DNA of 64,000 bases from Wyeomyia smithii (taxonomy: Eukaryota; Arthropoda; Insecta; Diptera; Culicidae), in contig NC_073695.1 of assembly GCF_029784165.1 (NCBI RefSeq), positions 201,333,136 through 201,397,135 on the forward strand, given 5' to 3'. Shown piece after piece: positions 1 through 9,529 of this stretch (its first letter is position 1; each line of letters opens with the position of its first letter). The translations under genes were made by a program, and so were the position numbers. Under the pieces are notes generated by a model. That model searched no databases. It was not told the origin of the DNA and saw only the letters and a list, made by a program, of their open reading frames with translations.

Positions 1-1280
1 GGAACTAGGTAAGTCTGAGTTATCATTTATTCCTCCTAGCAGATTAGTTCCTTCAAGAGATGAGCTTTTATCACTTCAACGCTAAAGGAAAACCAAATGT
101 AACCGTCAATTGTCGCACTCAACTTTGCATAATTCATGACAGTTTTTACTTGTCTGTCATAGGAAATAAAATGAGCAGTGAAGGTACTGCTTTCCATATT
201 TCTGTGACCCCGGTTAGATGCGTTGAACGATGAATCGGATATATTTTATATAATGTCAATCATGTTTCTCGTTTTGACAAGTACAACCTTTATACGGCGT
301 CACAAAAACAGACGTTTGGGAACTGTGTTATTTTTTTCATCCTTGCTGAAGTTCCTCAAGTAAATTACGAATTGTTCGGTTTGTTTTTCTTTTGTTGGAA
401 AAGCTACCTCCCTCCCTCCCTGTTTTTACGAGAAAGGAGATTTTACCAAAAAGGTTCATCGCTCATACAGAAAAACGGGATCGAATTGGTCATTAGCACA
501 AGCAGTGATCAACGATATCAATAACAAACTGAACAATCGTTTCCACGCGAGCGATCCGGGGCACACTTTCTGTCGGTGGGTGGTGATAGTAACGTTGGTG
601 GGTGCTACACACGGTACACACAAGCGATGATATTCGCACTGTAAATATGACACGAGAAAAAGCCCCGTTGCGCTGTTTACCGTAGGTTATTGTCCCGCGG
701 AGGTCTTCCTCGTTTATTATAGATTCTCATCACGCTAGCACGCTGTCGAGCGAGCCTTCTGATTCGGCAATTGCTTTTTTGATTTGTGAATTTTTATTCG
801 TGTTATTAGTGGTAGGGGGGCAGAGTCGGCACAAGTTCGTAAATATTTTAAAAAATACGACTAGCGGGGTCCGCGGTGCGTAAGACCTACTTTTTAATTG
901 CTGAATTATAAATTCGTTGCAGGAAACTGTATCTCTCTCTCTGTGCATCTGGGATGTTGTGTGCTAGTATAAACTTTATCCTAGTGATAATTTCATGGAT
1001 GTTTGCGATCACTATCCGCTCCTCTATCTAACGGCGCGTGTCATATATTAACCAAAAACAGACAAATCTAGACCACATTCGACACTTCAAAACAAGATCT
1101 ATCAATCATCAATAAACAGTCAATAATCGAGAAGCAATCCGATCCCCAAAAAAACTTCTGCTTTTGGTTTTGTAAAATTTTTCAAAGCAACTGTACAATT
1201 CATGAAGAAAAAAACTCTGTCTTATTTCAAAATAAAATCGCTGAGGATTGTGTGTTCTTGCTCATCGATGTCGAACTCAA
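1..1280. other. non-coding DNA, no gene recognised
   Basis: AT-rich sequence with only short open frames lacking recognisable domains or supported splice sites. It probably lies in an upstream intron or the 5' flank of the Mob2-like gene. The exon that should encode the N-terminal half of the MOB domain was not found here by eye. Confidence 0.4.
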
Positions 1281-1285
1281 TTTCC

Positions 1286-1540
1286 GGCGTTTCCGCTTTG
1301 GGGGAAGGATCTCTGATATTTTATAATCCTTCCAAAATGCCCCAAGGAACCAATCTTGGATCATTGCTGTTTGTATTTTTTAACAACCAAATATCGACAC
1401 AATGCTTCCATCTGACTGCTGAATGTTTCACGCGGATGGTGTTTAAACTTATAAGGTTATCAAGAGCCTTGCAGACTGCGTCGAAATTCAGAGGATGGTG
1501 AAATGTTTTGTTACTAAGACATTAAACTTCACTACACATT
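1286..1540 (+). pseudogene. non-LTR retrotransposon RT fragment (jockey/CR1-like)
   Basis: An 85-codon stretch reads like RT block 4 and the catalytic block of a jockey/CR1-type LINE. It has a PQGTNLGSLLFVFFNN segment, where related RTs have a conserved PQGS-LGPLLF motif. This is followed by a cysteine-phenylalanine-rich block at the place of the FADD catalytic motif, but the aspartates are damaged (a G-A-T-G-G frame slip near 1432-1440). No endonuclease or other RT blocks are visible around it, so it is a short dead fragment. The clade is uncertain because only one block is readable. Confidence 0.5.
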
Positions 1541-2076
1541 TTTGTTACCTACTTATTTCGCTACTCGTTAATTTTCTCATGGGAAACAAGGTGTCTAGCA
1601 GAAGGCTGCTTCGAATGTCTGTCTGTCTGTGGGTATGAAATTTAGTGACTAGAATTTTTTTTTACTGTTTATGTTAAGTCAGAGTGCAAACAGAACATAA
1701 ATGCGATATTTGTAATGAAGTTGACACTAACATGCATAGAATTAAAACTTGTACTTTGTCTCGCGAAATTGAAAATGGATAGGAGAAATTGTGAGCGATA
1801 AGCTATGTGTTAAAATGAGAAGTGCATATGAAATATTCACTATGAATATAGGAAACGGAAAAAATAAATGTCATGTAATAAACAACAATTCTAATGTTGT
1901 TCCCGAATTGACCACTGACTGCACTACGCAACGGTTTATTTAACCCTATCCCTACGGAGAGAAATCAGTGTCTACCTCGAATAATGACCTACAAACTCTT
2001 ATTACTCAGCAACCATATGTACAATTTGCACAACCTATATTGCATATTGAAGATCGATCTGTTCTCTAACCAGTTA

Positions 2077-2212
2077 GGGGCCATCCACTGTGTAAAGTCC
2101 ACGGTCCATAGAAAATTTTTAGAATTGTCCAGAGTTCTTTTTGCAGTTGTCCAGAGGGGGGGGGGGGGTCGAAATCGTTAAAAATCTGTCCACGTGGTAT
2201 GTGGATGGCCCC
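2077..2212. mobile_element. 136 bp MITE, PIF/Harbinger-like, TTA target duplication
   Basis: The element begins GGGGCCATCCAC and ends GTGGATGGCCCC, a perfect 12 bp terminal inverted repeat. It is flanked on both sides by TTA (2074-2076 and 2213-2215), the target duplication typical of PIF/Harbinger elements. An imperfect second repeat continues inward (GTCCACGG against CCACGTGG). A G homopolymer lies at about 2156-2168. It is far too short to code for a transposase and so is non-autonomous. Confidence 0.8.
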
Positions 2213-2219
2213 TTAAACA

Positions 2220-3150
2220 GTTTCATCGTTAAAAATTTTAAGTATAGTTGTTAAACTGTAATCAAAGTTTAGATGTCAGGTGATGCCATGTGGCATCACA
2301 TGCGGGAGATGGGTTAAACAGCACCCGCGTTGCTCGGTAAGCGGTATTGCTAAAGATAGCAAGATAACACTTAATTTTCAACGTTGTTCTCTCCTTTTCT
2401 TTCTCCTCAATATTTTCCCGCACCCATGTCACTACGACAACCGCAACCCGTTTTAAAGTGAGTGATGTGAGCACCAAACCACTGTTTTTCTAATTCCGTT
2501 TTGCTACATGATAGTCATTGATTCATGCTACTCCCTCTTCAATATTCTCGAAATTCAACTTTTTTACCAAACACCCTGAAGGAATTTCTGGCTGCACATG
2601 GAACCAGACTTCTGGAACGCGCAGTTTTTTGCGGAATCGTTTTATTTATTCACGATATAAGTAAGTGAGAAATTGCAGTTGACAAACGACAAAGTCGAAA
2701 TCCTGCGTTCAAGCGTCTGCTCCACACTCCATTCTCCAGTTTTCAACCACGTATTGAACGTAGGATCCTACGATTGAACACACCGAGCGCTCGTCGACCA
2801 CCGAGAGAATCAGTATCTTGTAGAGTGTACGTTGATTATAGAGATACATGCAATTGTTTAGGATTTGACGTAAGGTGAACATTTACACGCTGTAGATCGT
2901 CTTTCCCGGAAACCGCACTGGTACTCTCTAACAAAGGCTTTCTGCAACGGCCTTAGTCTATAGAACAGGCTGTGAGAGAAAATCTTGTAAGCGGAGTTGA
3001 AAAAGGTTATGCCTTGATAATTACTGCAATCGAACTTAACTAAGGGAAAGAAAACCTGTTTTAATAATCCTGGAAAACCAGTGGATCATTCGTTTATATG
3101 TGAGAGGCCGCCATTTCCGACAGCGGGTCGGCGGCCGACTCGGATCGCGG
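2220..3150. other. non-coding DNA, possible RTE-like relic
   Basis: No gene is recognisable. On the minus strand around 2700-2900 there are weak resemblances to the C-terminal RT region of the RTE-like element next door, but they are too decayed to call. Confidence 0.3.
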
Positions 3151-3153
3151 AAA

Positions 3154-3318
3154 CCACGGCGGCTTTTTGCCGCCTTGGTTCCTTGCCCTCGATTATGCGT
3201 CTTCGCCGCATGAATTGTTTTATGTTATTTATACCCAACAAGCCGTTGAGACTAGTGTAAGGCCCCGTGAGAGTCTTGATGAACTAAGTCAAAACTGGTC
3301 ATTGCTTTGACCAGTTTT
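3154..3318. other. cluster of three short hairpins
   Basis: Three separate inverted repeats follow each other: GGCGGC/GCCGCC around a T5 loop (3154-3178), ATGCG/CGCAT (3195-3211), and a perfect 11 bp stem AAAACTGGTCA/TGACCAGTTTT (3291-3301 with 3308-3318) around a 6 nt loop. They lie just outside the left target duplication of the adjacent RTE-like element, so they belong to older flanking DNA. Function unknown. Confidence 0.45.
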
Positions 3319-3370
3319 TAAATCTGGTTACCAAATAATACTTACTTACTTACTTAGATGGCCGTACGTC

Positions 3371-5590
3371 CTAACACATGGCCTGCATAACGTGGTTCCG
3401 CCAATTCACTCGGTCCGTGGCTGCCTGCCTCCAGGTCCGCGGGCACCCGGTACTTTGCAGATCGTGCTCTATCTGGTCCTCCCATCTCACTCGTTGGGCC
3501 ACTCGCCTTCTCGTTCCCGCCGGATTTGAAGCGAACACCAATTTTACAGGGTAGCTATCCGGCATTCTAGCTACATGCCCTGCCCAGCGTATCCTTCCAG
3601 CTTTAGCCACTTTCTGAATACTGGGTTCACCGTAGAGGCGCGCAGGCTCGTGGTTCATCCTACGCCTCCACACTCCGTTCTCCTGCACACCGCCAAAGAT
3701 GGTTCTTAGCACCCGACGTTCAAAAACTTCGAGTGCTCGCAAGTCCTCCTCGAGCATTATCCACGTCTCATGCCCGTAGAGAACGACCGGTCTTATTAGC
3801 GTTTTGTACAGGATACACTTGGTGCGAAGACTCAGATTATGCGACCGTAGTTTTTTATGGAGTCCATAGTAGGCACGACTTCCACTGATAATACGTCTCC
3901 TTATCTCCCGGCTGGTATCGTTATTCTCAGTTACCAGAGAGCCGAGGTACACAAACTCGTCGACCACCTCGAACTCATCCCCGTCGATTGTTACCGTATT
4001 GCCTAGGCGTGCCCTGTCGTGCTCGGACCCACCTGCAAGCATATACTTAGTTTTTGACGTATTAATCTTCAGTCCGATCCTATCTGCTTCACGTTTCAGT
4101 CGGGTATACTGGTCTGCCACCGTCTCAAATTTTCTGCCGACAATATCCACATCATCCGCAAAGCAAATAAATTGACCTGATCTGTTGAAAATCGTGCCCC
4201 GCATGTCAAACCCCGCTCGTCTCATAACACCCTCTAGCGCGACGTTAAACAATAAGCAGGAGAGACCATCACCTTGTCGGATTCCCTGTGAGACTCGAAT
4301 AGGTCCGACGTTCGACCCGAAATTCTCACACAACACTTCACATCCTCCATCGTAGCCCTAATCAGTCTTGTCAGCTTCCCCGGGAAGCCGTTTTCGTCTA
4401 GAATTTTCCATAGCTCTTGTCGGTTTATTGAATCGTATGCGGCTTTAAAATCGACGAAAAGATGGTGTGTAGGGACTTTTGGAGGATCTGCCGCAGTGTA
4501 AAGATTTGGTCAGTCGTAGACCGTCCTTCCATAAAGCCGGCCTGATAGCTTCCTACAAACTCGCTGGCTAATGGTGACAGGTGTTGGGAGATGACCTGGG
4601 AAAACACTTTGTAGGCGGCATTCAGGACTGTGATCGCTCGATAGTTCTCGCAGTCTAGTTTGTCGCCCTTTTTGTATATGGGGCAGATAACCCCTTCTTT
4701 TCACTCCTCCGGTAGCTGTTCTGTTTCCCAGATCTCGACGATCAGCCGATGCAGCGAGCTAGCCAGTTTGTCGGGGCGAATCTTAATAAGCTCAGCTCCG
4801 ATGCCGTCTTTTCCGGCCGCTTTGTTGTTCTTGAGCTGCCGGATCGCATCCTTAACTTCGCTTATTGTTGGGGGTGGCACATCTTCGTCGTTCGTTGCAC
4901 CGACCACGTCTTCTCCGCTCCTGTTATGGTCTCCTGCTTGCACGCCATTCAGGTGTTCATCGTAGTGCTGCTTCCACCTTTCGATCACCTCACGATCATC
5001 CGTCAAAATGCCTCCATTCTTATCCCTACACATTTCGGCTCGTGGGACAAGGCCTCTGCGGGATCCGTTGAGTTTTTGGTAGAACTTTCGTGTTTCGTGT
5101 GTGCGACTCTTTTTTTTCCTTGAAGAGTTGGACTTGCTGCCTCCGTTTCAGTCTATATCGCTCCACATTCTGACTGATGGCTCTACGCAGCATTGTTGCC
5201 CGCGCTGTGTTCTTCTCGTCCAAAATCTGCCGACATTCTTCGTCAAACCACTCGTTACGTCGATTCGGTTGCACGTGTCCCAGGACTTCCTCCGCAGCAC
5301 TGCTGATAGCTGTTTTCTCGGCATTCCAGCGATCCCCTAGAAGGGCTACTTCAAGCTCTCCCTCTTCTGGCAGTGCAGCTTCGAGCGATGACGCGTACTG
5401 TGTTGCGATGTCGTGTTGCTTCTGTCGCGCGAGATTATACCGTGGCGGGCGACGGTACCGTATGTTATTCACAACGGATAGTTTTTGGCGTATCTTAACC
5501 ATCACTAGGTAGTGATCCGAAGCGAAGTTAGCGCCTCGATGTGATCTGACATCGATAATGTCCGAGAAGTGCCGACCATCTATCAAAACG
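3371..5590 (-). pseudogene. reverse transcriptase region of the RTE-like element (frameshifted)
   Basis: Minus-strand segments in order are: a linker starting at QIDHVLIDGRHFSD (5610-5586) down to 5026; a fingers region with an NNKAAGKDGIGAELIK motif (5033-4704); a palm entry with QAGFMEGRSTTDQIF (about 4560-4510); and the last 321 codons (4336-3371). The last part holds GIRQGDGLSCLLFN, the catalytic FADD motif (in CFADDVDIVG), a YLGS motif and the C-terminal RWAGHVARM segment. A nonsense codon and two frame changes split it, so this copy cannot make a full enzyme. The final 321-codon block is intact, which suggests a fairly young copy. Confidence 0.8.
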
Positions 5591-5611
5591 TGGTCGATTT
5601 GTGTTTCTGTT

Positions 5612-6262
5612 CTACAGATCAGGTCAATTTATTTGCTTTGCGGATGACGTGGATATTGTCGGCAGAAAATTTGAGACGGTGGCAGACCAGTATACCCGAC
5701 TGAAACGTGAAGCAGATAGGATCGGACTGAAGATTAATACGTCAAAAACTAAGTATATGCTTGCAGGTGGGTCCGAGCACGACAGGGCACGCCTAGGCAA
5801 TACGGTAACAATCGACGGGGATGAGTTCGAGGTGGTCGACGAGTTTGTGTACCTCGGCTCTCTGGTAACTGAGAATAACGATACCAGCCGGGAGATAAGG
5901 AGACGTATTATCAGTGGAAGTCGTGCCTACTATGGGCTCCATAAAAAACTACGGTCGCATAATCTGAGTCTTCGCACCAAGTGTATCCTGTACAAAACGC
6001 TAATAAGACCGGTCGTTCTCTACGGGCATGAGACGTGGACAATGCTCGAGGAGGACTTGCGAGCACTCGAAGTTTTTGAACGTCGGGTGCTAAGAACCAT
6101 CTTTGGCGGTGTGCAGGAGAACGGAGTGTGGAGGCGTAGGATGAACCACGAGCCTGCGCGCCTCTACGGTGAACCCAGTATTCAGAAAGTGGCTAAAGCT
6201 GGAAGGATACGCTGGGCAGGGCATGTAGCTAGAATGCCGGATAGCTACCCTGTAAAATTGGT
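5612..6262 (+). repeat. inverted internal duplication of RT segment (arm of ~650 bp inverted repeat)
   Basis: The + strand here encodes the same RT peptide as the minus strand of 4185-3540, from the FADD motif to PVKLVF. I see only one amino-acid difference over about 210 residues (Ile/Thr after GHETW). On its left the element's endonuclease-RT junction stops at TTTCTGT; on its right the same coding sequence resumes at GTTCGGTGATC. The segment therefore sits, reversed, inside an otherwise collinear element. TGTTCG is shared by donor and target at the right join, which suggests microhomology-mediated template switching. With 3540-4185 it forms a long inverted repeat around a 1.4 kb spacer. Confidence 0.85.
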
Positions 6263-6850
6263 GTTCGGTGATCTCCAGGTGAGTCTATGGTGGAGGCTAT
6301 CCTGAAAGAAGATGCTACGTATGGCCATGTTCTTGGAGGTGGCGAAGTCGATTAGTCTGAGGCCATTTTCATTCGCCAGCTGGTGTGCACTGAATCGTCT
6401 GTACTCCTCCTCCTGGCCAACCTGAGCGTTGTAATCCCCGTTGATGATCTTGACATCATGTTTTGGGCAGCGGTCATATTCACTCTCCAACTGCGCGTAG
6501 AATTCGTCCTTGTCGTCATCGGTACTTCCGAGGTGTGGGCTATGCACGTTGATAATACTAATGTTGAAGAAACGGCCTTTGATCCTCAACCTGCACATTC
6601 TAGGGCTGATTGGCCACCACCCGATCACCCGCTTCTGCATCTCTCCCATTACTCATGCGTGCTTCCACAACTCTGGTAGATGGTGTGACCATCCCTGTAC
6701 GTACGCACCATCGTCCCCTTCCAGCATACCTCCTGCAGCGCTACGATGTTGAACTTGCGGGTCTTCAATTCCTCGGAAAGCACGAGGGTACTTCCTAGGA
6801 AGTTGAGAGATCGGCAGTTCCATGTTCCGAGAATCCAATCGTTAGTCCGT
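6263..6850 (-). pseudogene. endonuclease region of the RTE-like element
   Basis: The minus strand gives an exonuclease-endonuclease-phosphatase fold start (lysine-rich LR-KGRFFNISIINVHSPH block), the catalytic GDYNAQVG motif (variant of GDFNA), and LTWRSPNT before the inverted segment interrupts it. The downstream half (TETQIDHVLIDG, with the SDHYLVMVKI motif) lies at 5612-5480. An N-terminal relic of the fold occurs in other frames at 6838-6653. Such endonucleases nick target DNA for target-primed reverse transcription. Frame breaks and the insertion make it non-functional. Confidence 0.75.
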
Positions 6851-7209
6851 TTTCGTTGCCTAGGTCCTAGCCGATTGTTCCGGTCCGTACTTAACGTTAT
6901 TGCGTTCGTTGCTGTTGTTTTTTAATGGTGCAGGCTTGCAAGGCCAGCGACCAACCCCACTATGTCGCAGGAGGGCCATCGTAGTGCCATTGTTTAGTGT
7001 CCCGGGCACTGGACTTGAGAAGGACACTGCGTTACTTAGAACGCTTCTGTCGGTGTCGATCCCAGGAAACTCCCTTCCGAGGAAGGAAGCCCCGCCACCT
7101 GTCAGCATGCGACCAGCAGTCCCACCAGGGTTGGTTACCCGATCTTTCCACTGGTTACTCGCACATCAGTTGGTACCACGAGAAGGTAGGGGTACGGTAG
7201 CAAATAATA

Positions 7210-7450
7210 ATATATAATAAATGTAGAGTAGTAGCTTTAGTAACGTGACCAGGATTCGCACCAATTTGCCATCACGCACATGGCTATCGTTAGTCAGGTT
7301 TTACTTCCAGTGATTCTGCCTCTCGTGCCCTTCGAAATTCTGCCTTTTTAAATATTCTGCCTTGTGTGTACGGTCATAAAGTTCTGCTTTTCATGATTCT
7401 ACATTTCGTGCTTCTGCCTTTTGTGATTCTGCCTTCTGCGGCGAACCCAA
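7210..7450. repeat. degenerate TTCTGCCTT tandem repeat
   Basis: Between about 7315 and 7440 the unit ATTCTGCCTTTTGTG recurs five or six times with varied spacing (for example at 7335, 7352, 7383, 7412 and 7427). It looks like a decayed short-period tandem array. No coding signal is seen. Confidence 0.55.
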
Positions 7451-7468
7451 AATATAGATATGTTTATA

Positions 7469-8379
7469 AGGGTGGGGAAAAATGATCTATTTTCCAGAAC
7501 CAAGTTTTTTTGGTTCCTTTTGGGATCCTAAACAACCCTAAACTTACCTGAAGTCGATTGGTCTTGTCTCCGCTTGGCGCATTGCATTTCAAATTTGTAT
7601 GAAAATTTATATGGGAAAACCCACTTTTTTGCATTTATCTTTCTAGAGGGCTCAATAATGCTCTAATGATGCACTGCATTATGTTAAAGTATAGTATTTT
7701 AGATGCCTAACAACTTTGTAGAAGACACTAAAGAGCTAGGATGTCCCTAAGCAGAGCTATAGCTGTTCAAAGTTGAGTATGTCGATTTAAATGCAGAAAA
7801 TCTTTTTTTCTGCCAACATTACCAATGTACCGGCGTCAGTAGGATTCCCATCAGAAATAACCTGTCGTAACGAGTTTATACACTCAGCTGGATCAAGTAA
7901 ACTAATTTAGGTCAATTTTCTAGGCGTAGATAGAATCTACAACGTGTTTCAGAGGTAACTTCTTATGGAAATCTGACTGACGCCGGTATACTGGCAGTGT
8001 TGGCAGAAAAAATTATTTGCAACATAAATTTCGACATACTCAACTTTGAACAGCTCTAGTATTTTTTTGACACACCCTAGCTCTTTAGTATCTTCGGCCA
8101 AGTTGTTAGGCATCAAAAAACCTACCATTTGAAGTCATAAAACTTATGGTTTGAGCCATTTTGAGCTCTTTAGAATGAAAAATGCAAAAAAGTTGGTTTT
8201 TCCATACAAATCTATATATATATATAAATTTAAAATGCAATGCGCCAAGCGGAGACATAACCAATCGACTTGCAATAAATTCAGGATTGTTTGGGGCCCC
8301 AAGCAGAACTAAAAAAAAACTTGGTTCTAGCTTTCTGCTATCAAGTTTCGTTTTTTCCATATAACGATTCCCCACCCTA
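7469..8379. mobile_element. long-armed foldback (inverted-repeat) element, ~0.9 kb
   Basis: The ends read AGGGTGGGGAA (7469) and TTCCCCACCCT (to 8379). Most of the element is two inverted arms. For example 7555-7590 (CGATTGGTC, then GTCTCCGCTTGGCGCATTGC) pairs with 8237-8270, and the GACACTAAAGAGCTAGG stretch near 7723 pairs with 8073-8097. Arms of about 420 bp meet around a short centre near 7880-7960. A GTTTAT motif flanks both ends (within 7460-7468 and 8380-8388), a possible imperfect 8 bp target duplication. No transposase is encoded; it is a non-autonomous foldback/MITE-type element. Confidence 0.75.
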
Positions 8380-8398
8380 GTTTATGTACATATAACAA

Positions 8399-8523
8399 GG
8401 GTATTCATGTCGAGCTCGTATACAAATACCCAGCCGTAAAAACACTCACCTCCATTGACGAGTAATGGAAGATACACAATTTACGATTGGATATTTGTTT
8501 ACGAGCTCGACGTGAGGACTTAT
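8399..8523 (+). mobile_element. short palindromic MITE, copy 1
   Basis: The ends are TATTCATGTCGAGCTCGTA and TTTACGAGCTCGACGTGAG, an imperfect inverted repeat centred on a CGAGCTCG palindrome. The interior has ACCCAGCCGTAAAAAC and the CATTGACGAGTAATGGAAG stretch. A second copy lies in the opposite orientation at 14962-15086. Confidence 0.7.
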
Positions 8524-8524
8524 A

Positions 8525-9215
8525 ATGTGGAATAAATAAGAATCATTCCTGCCAAATTCTTTCACAAAAGTATCAATAGCAGTGTTATATCCGCATGCAA
8601 ATCGAGCTGAAAATTAAAAAAAATATAAAAAGGTTAGGTCAAATTAGTGAATATTCAGTAATTAGATTTAGTAAAATCCTCTAACATACCGCGTAAACGA
8701 CTTTTCAGGGAAATCCGTGAAAAAAACCGCATTAATTCCGAAATCCGCGTAAAAAACTCAATTTTGAAATCCGCCAAAAAGACGCGAAAAAACGCGTAAG
8801 AAAAACTTTAGAACATCGACCTAGGACATGTAAAGAAGATTTCGGTTGATTACCTTCCAGAGTTGAAATTTTCAAATTTTCAACTTAGAGCATGCAAAAA
8901 TTATAAGAGAGTCGGAAAACAAATAGGAAATGTCCCTTATGTTGTGCTAGAATAAAATAGATGAATTTTTATGAGATCAATTCACAATATTTTCGTAGTG
9001 GTTGTTGTGCTGCTTGCTGCGGCTGAAAATGTGTATCGAAATATGTTATTACGACAACATTGCAGCACCTGCTCAGACGTATTGCTTTATTTTACAACCA
9101 TTCACCGCATACAGTCAGCCAAACAAATCATCCACACGTTCACGCATTTGCTCCCTCACCAAAAAAAACCTTGAATAAATTAAGTATATTTAGAAGTAAT
9201 CAGGCAATAATATTT
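8525..9215. repeat. non-coding DNA with degenerate AATCCGCGTAAAAAAC repeat
   Basis: At 8690-8800 several degenerate units of the form CCGAAATCCGCGTAAAAAAC occur. They match the clearer tandem array in the dynein intron at 19440-19690. The rest shows no gene. Confidence 0.5.
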
Positions 9216-9218
9216 GGT

Positions 9219-9475
9219 GGTCCCCGTGGTTCTGTGGTTAGCGATGTCGGTCGGCTAGCTCTCCCACACGGTTGTGATTCAATTCCCGATCAGGTCGAGG
9301 ATCTTTTCGTGCTGGAAATTTCTCGACTCAGCACTGGGGCACGGTGTATCGTTGTACTTATCCTACAACATGCAAAACGTGCCGAAAACAATATCGATAA
9401 CGAATTCTCTCAACTAATCTAGTTGATCGAGACCGCATTAGCCTCCCAGGCTAGCGTGCGATATATAATCAGGGA
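9219..9475 (+). mobile_element. tRNA-derived SINE
   Basis: The start of this block resembles a tRNA: a box-A-like TGGTTAGCGATGTCGG (9235-9250) is followed about 35 bp later by a box-B-like GGTTGTGATTCAATTCC (9270-9286), the internal Pol III promoter spacing of tRNAs. A non-tRNA body follows (GGTCGAGGATCTTTTCGTG and on). There is no acceptor-stem pairing or anticodon arm that would support a real tRNA gene. It is most simply a tRNA-derived SINE. Confidence 0.6.
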
Positions 9476-9510
9476 ATGTTTTCAAACAATATAATTCCAC
9501 TTTTTGTACG

Positions 9511-9529
9511 AATAATTGCGTTTCATTTT
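9511..9529. repeat. left 19 bp target-site duplication
   Basis: AATAATTGCGTTTCATTTT occurs here and, with no mismatch, at 10581-10599, bracketing a 1,051 bp insertion. Confidence 0.85.

Larger units (their letters stand above)
3341..7200 (-). mobile_element. RTE-like non-LTR retrotransposon with 9 bp TSD and internal inverted duplication
   Basis: The element reads on the minus strand from about 7200 (5' end) to 3341 (3' end). It is bracketed by a perfect 9 bp direct repeat CAAATAATA (3332-3340 and 7201-7209). The 3' end carries a short (AAGT)n tail, as is common for RTE-type elements. Removing the inverted 650 bp insertion (5612-6262) leaves about 3.2 kb, a normal full RTE length. The order is apurinic-type endonuclease (6840-6263 continuing at 5610), then reverse transcriptase (5590-3371). 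The RT reading is broken by a TGA at 4701-4703 where a Trp codon is expected, and by frameshifts near 4600 and 4335. Assignment to RTE rests on size, tail, short TSD and the WAGHVARM-type C-terminus. Confidence 0.8.

Noticed and set aside
4660..5512. Several + strand open frames of 60-125 codons
   Set aside because: They are shadows of the minus-strand RT coding of the RTE-like element.
9231..9290. Possible tRNA gene
   Set aside because: Box A and box B are present but no acceptor stem, anticodon arm or CCA-side pairing can be drawn, and a non-tRNA body follows; it fits a SINE better.
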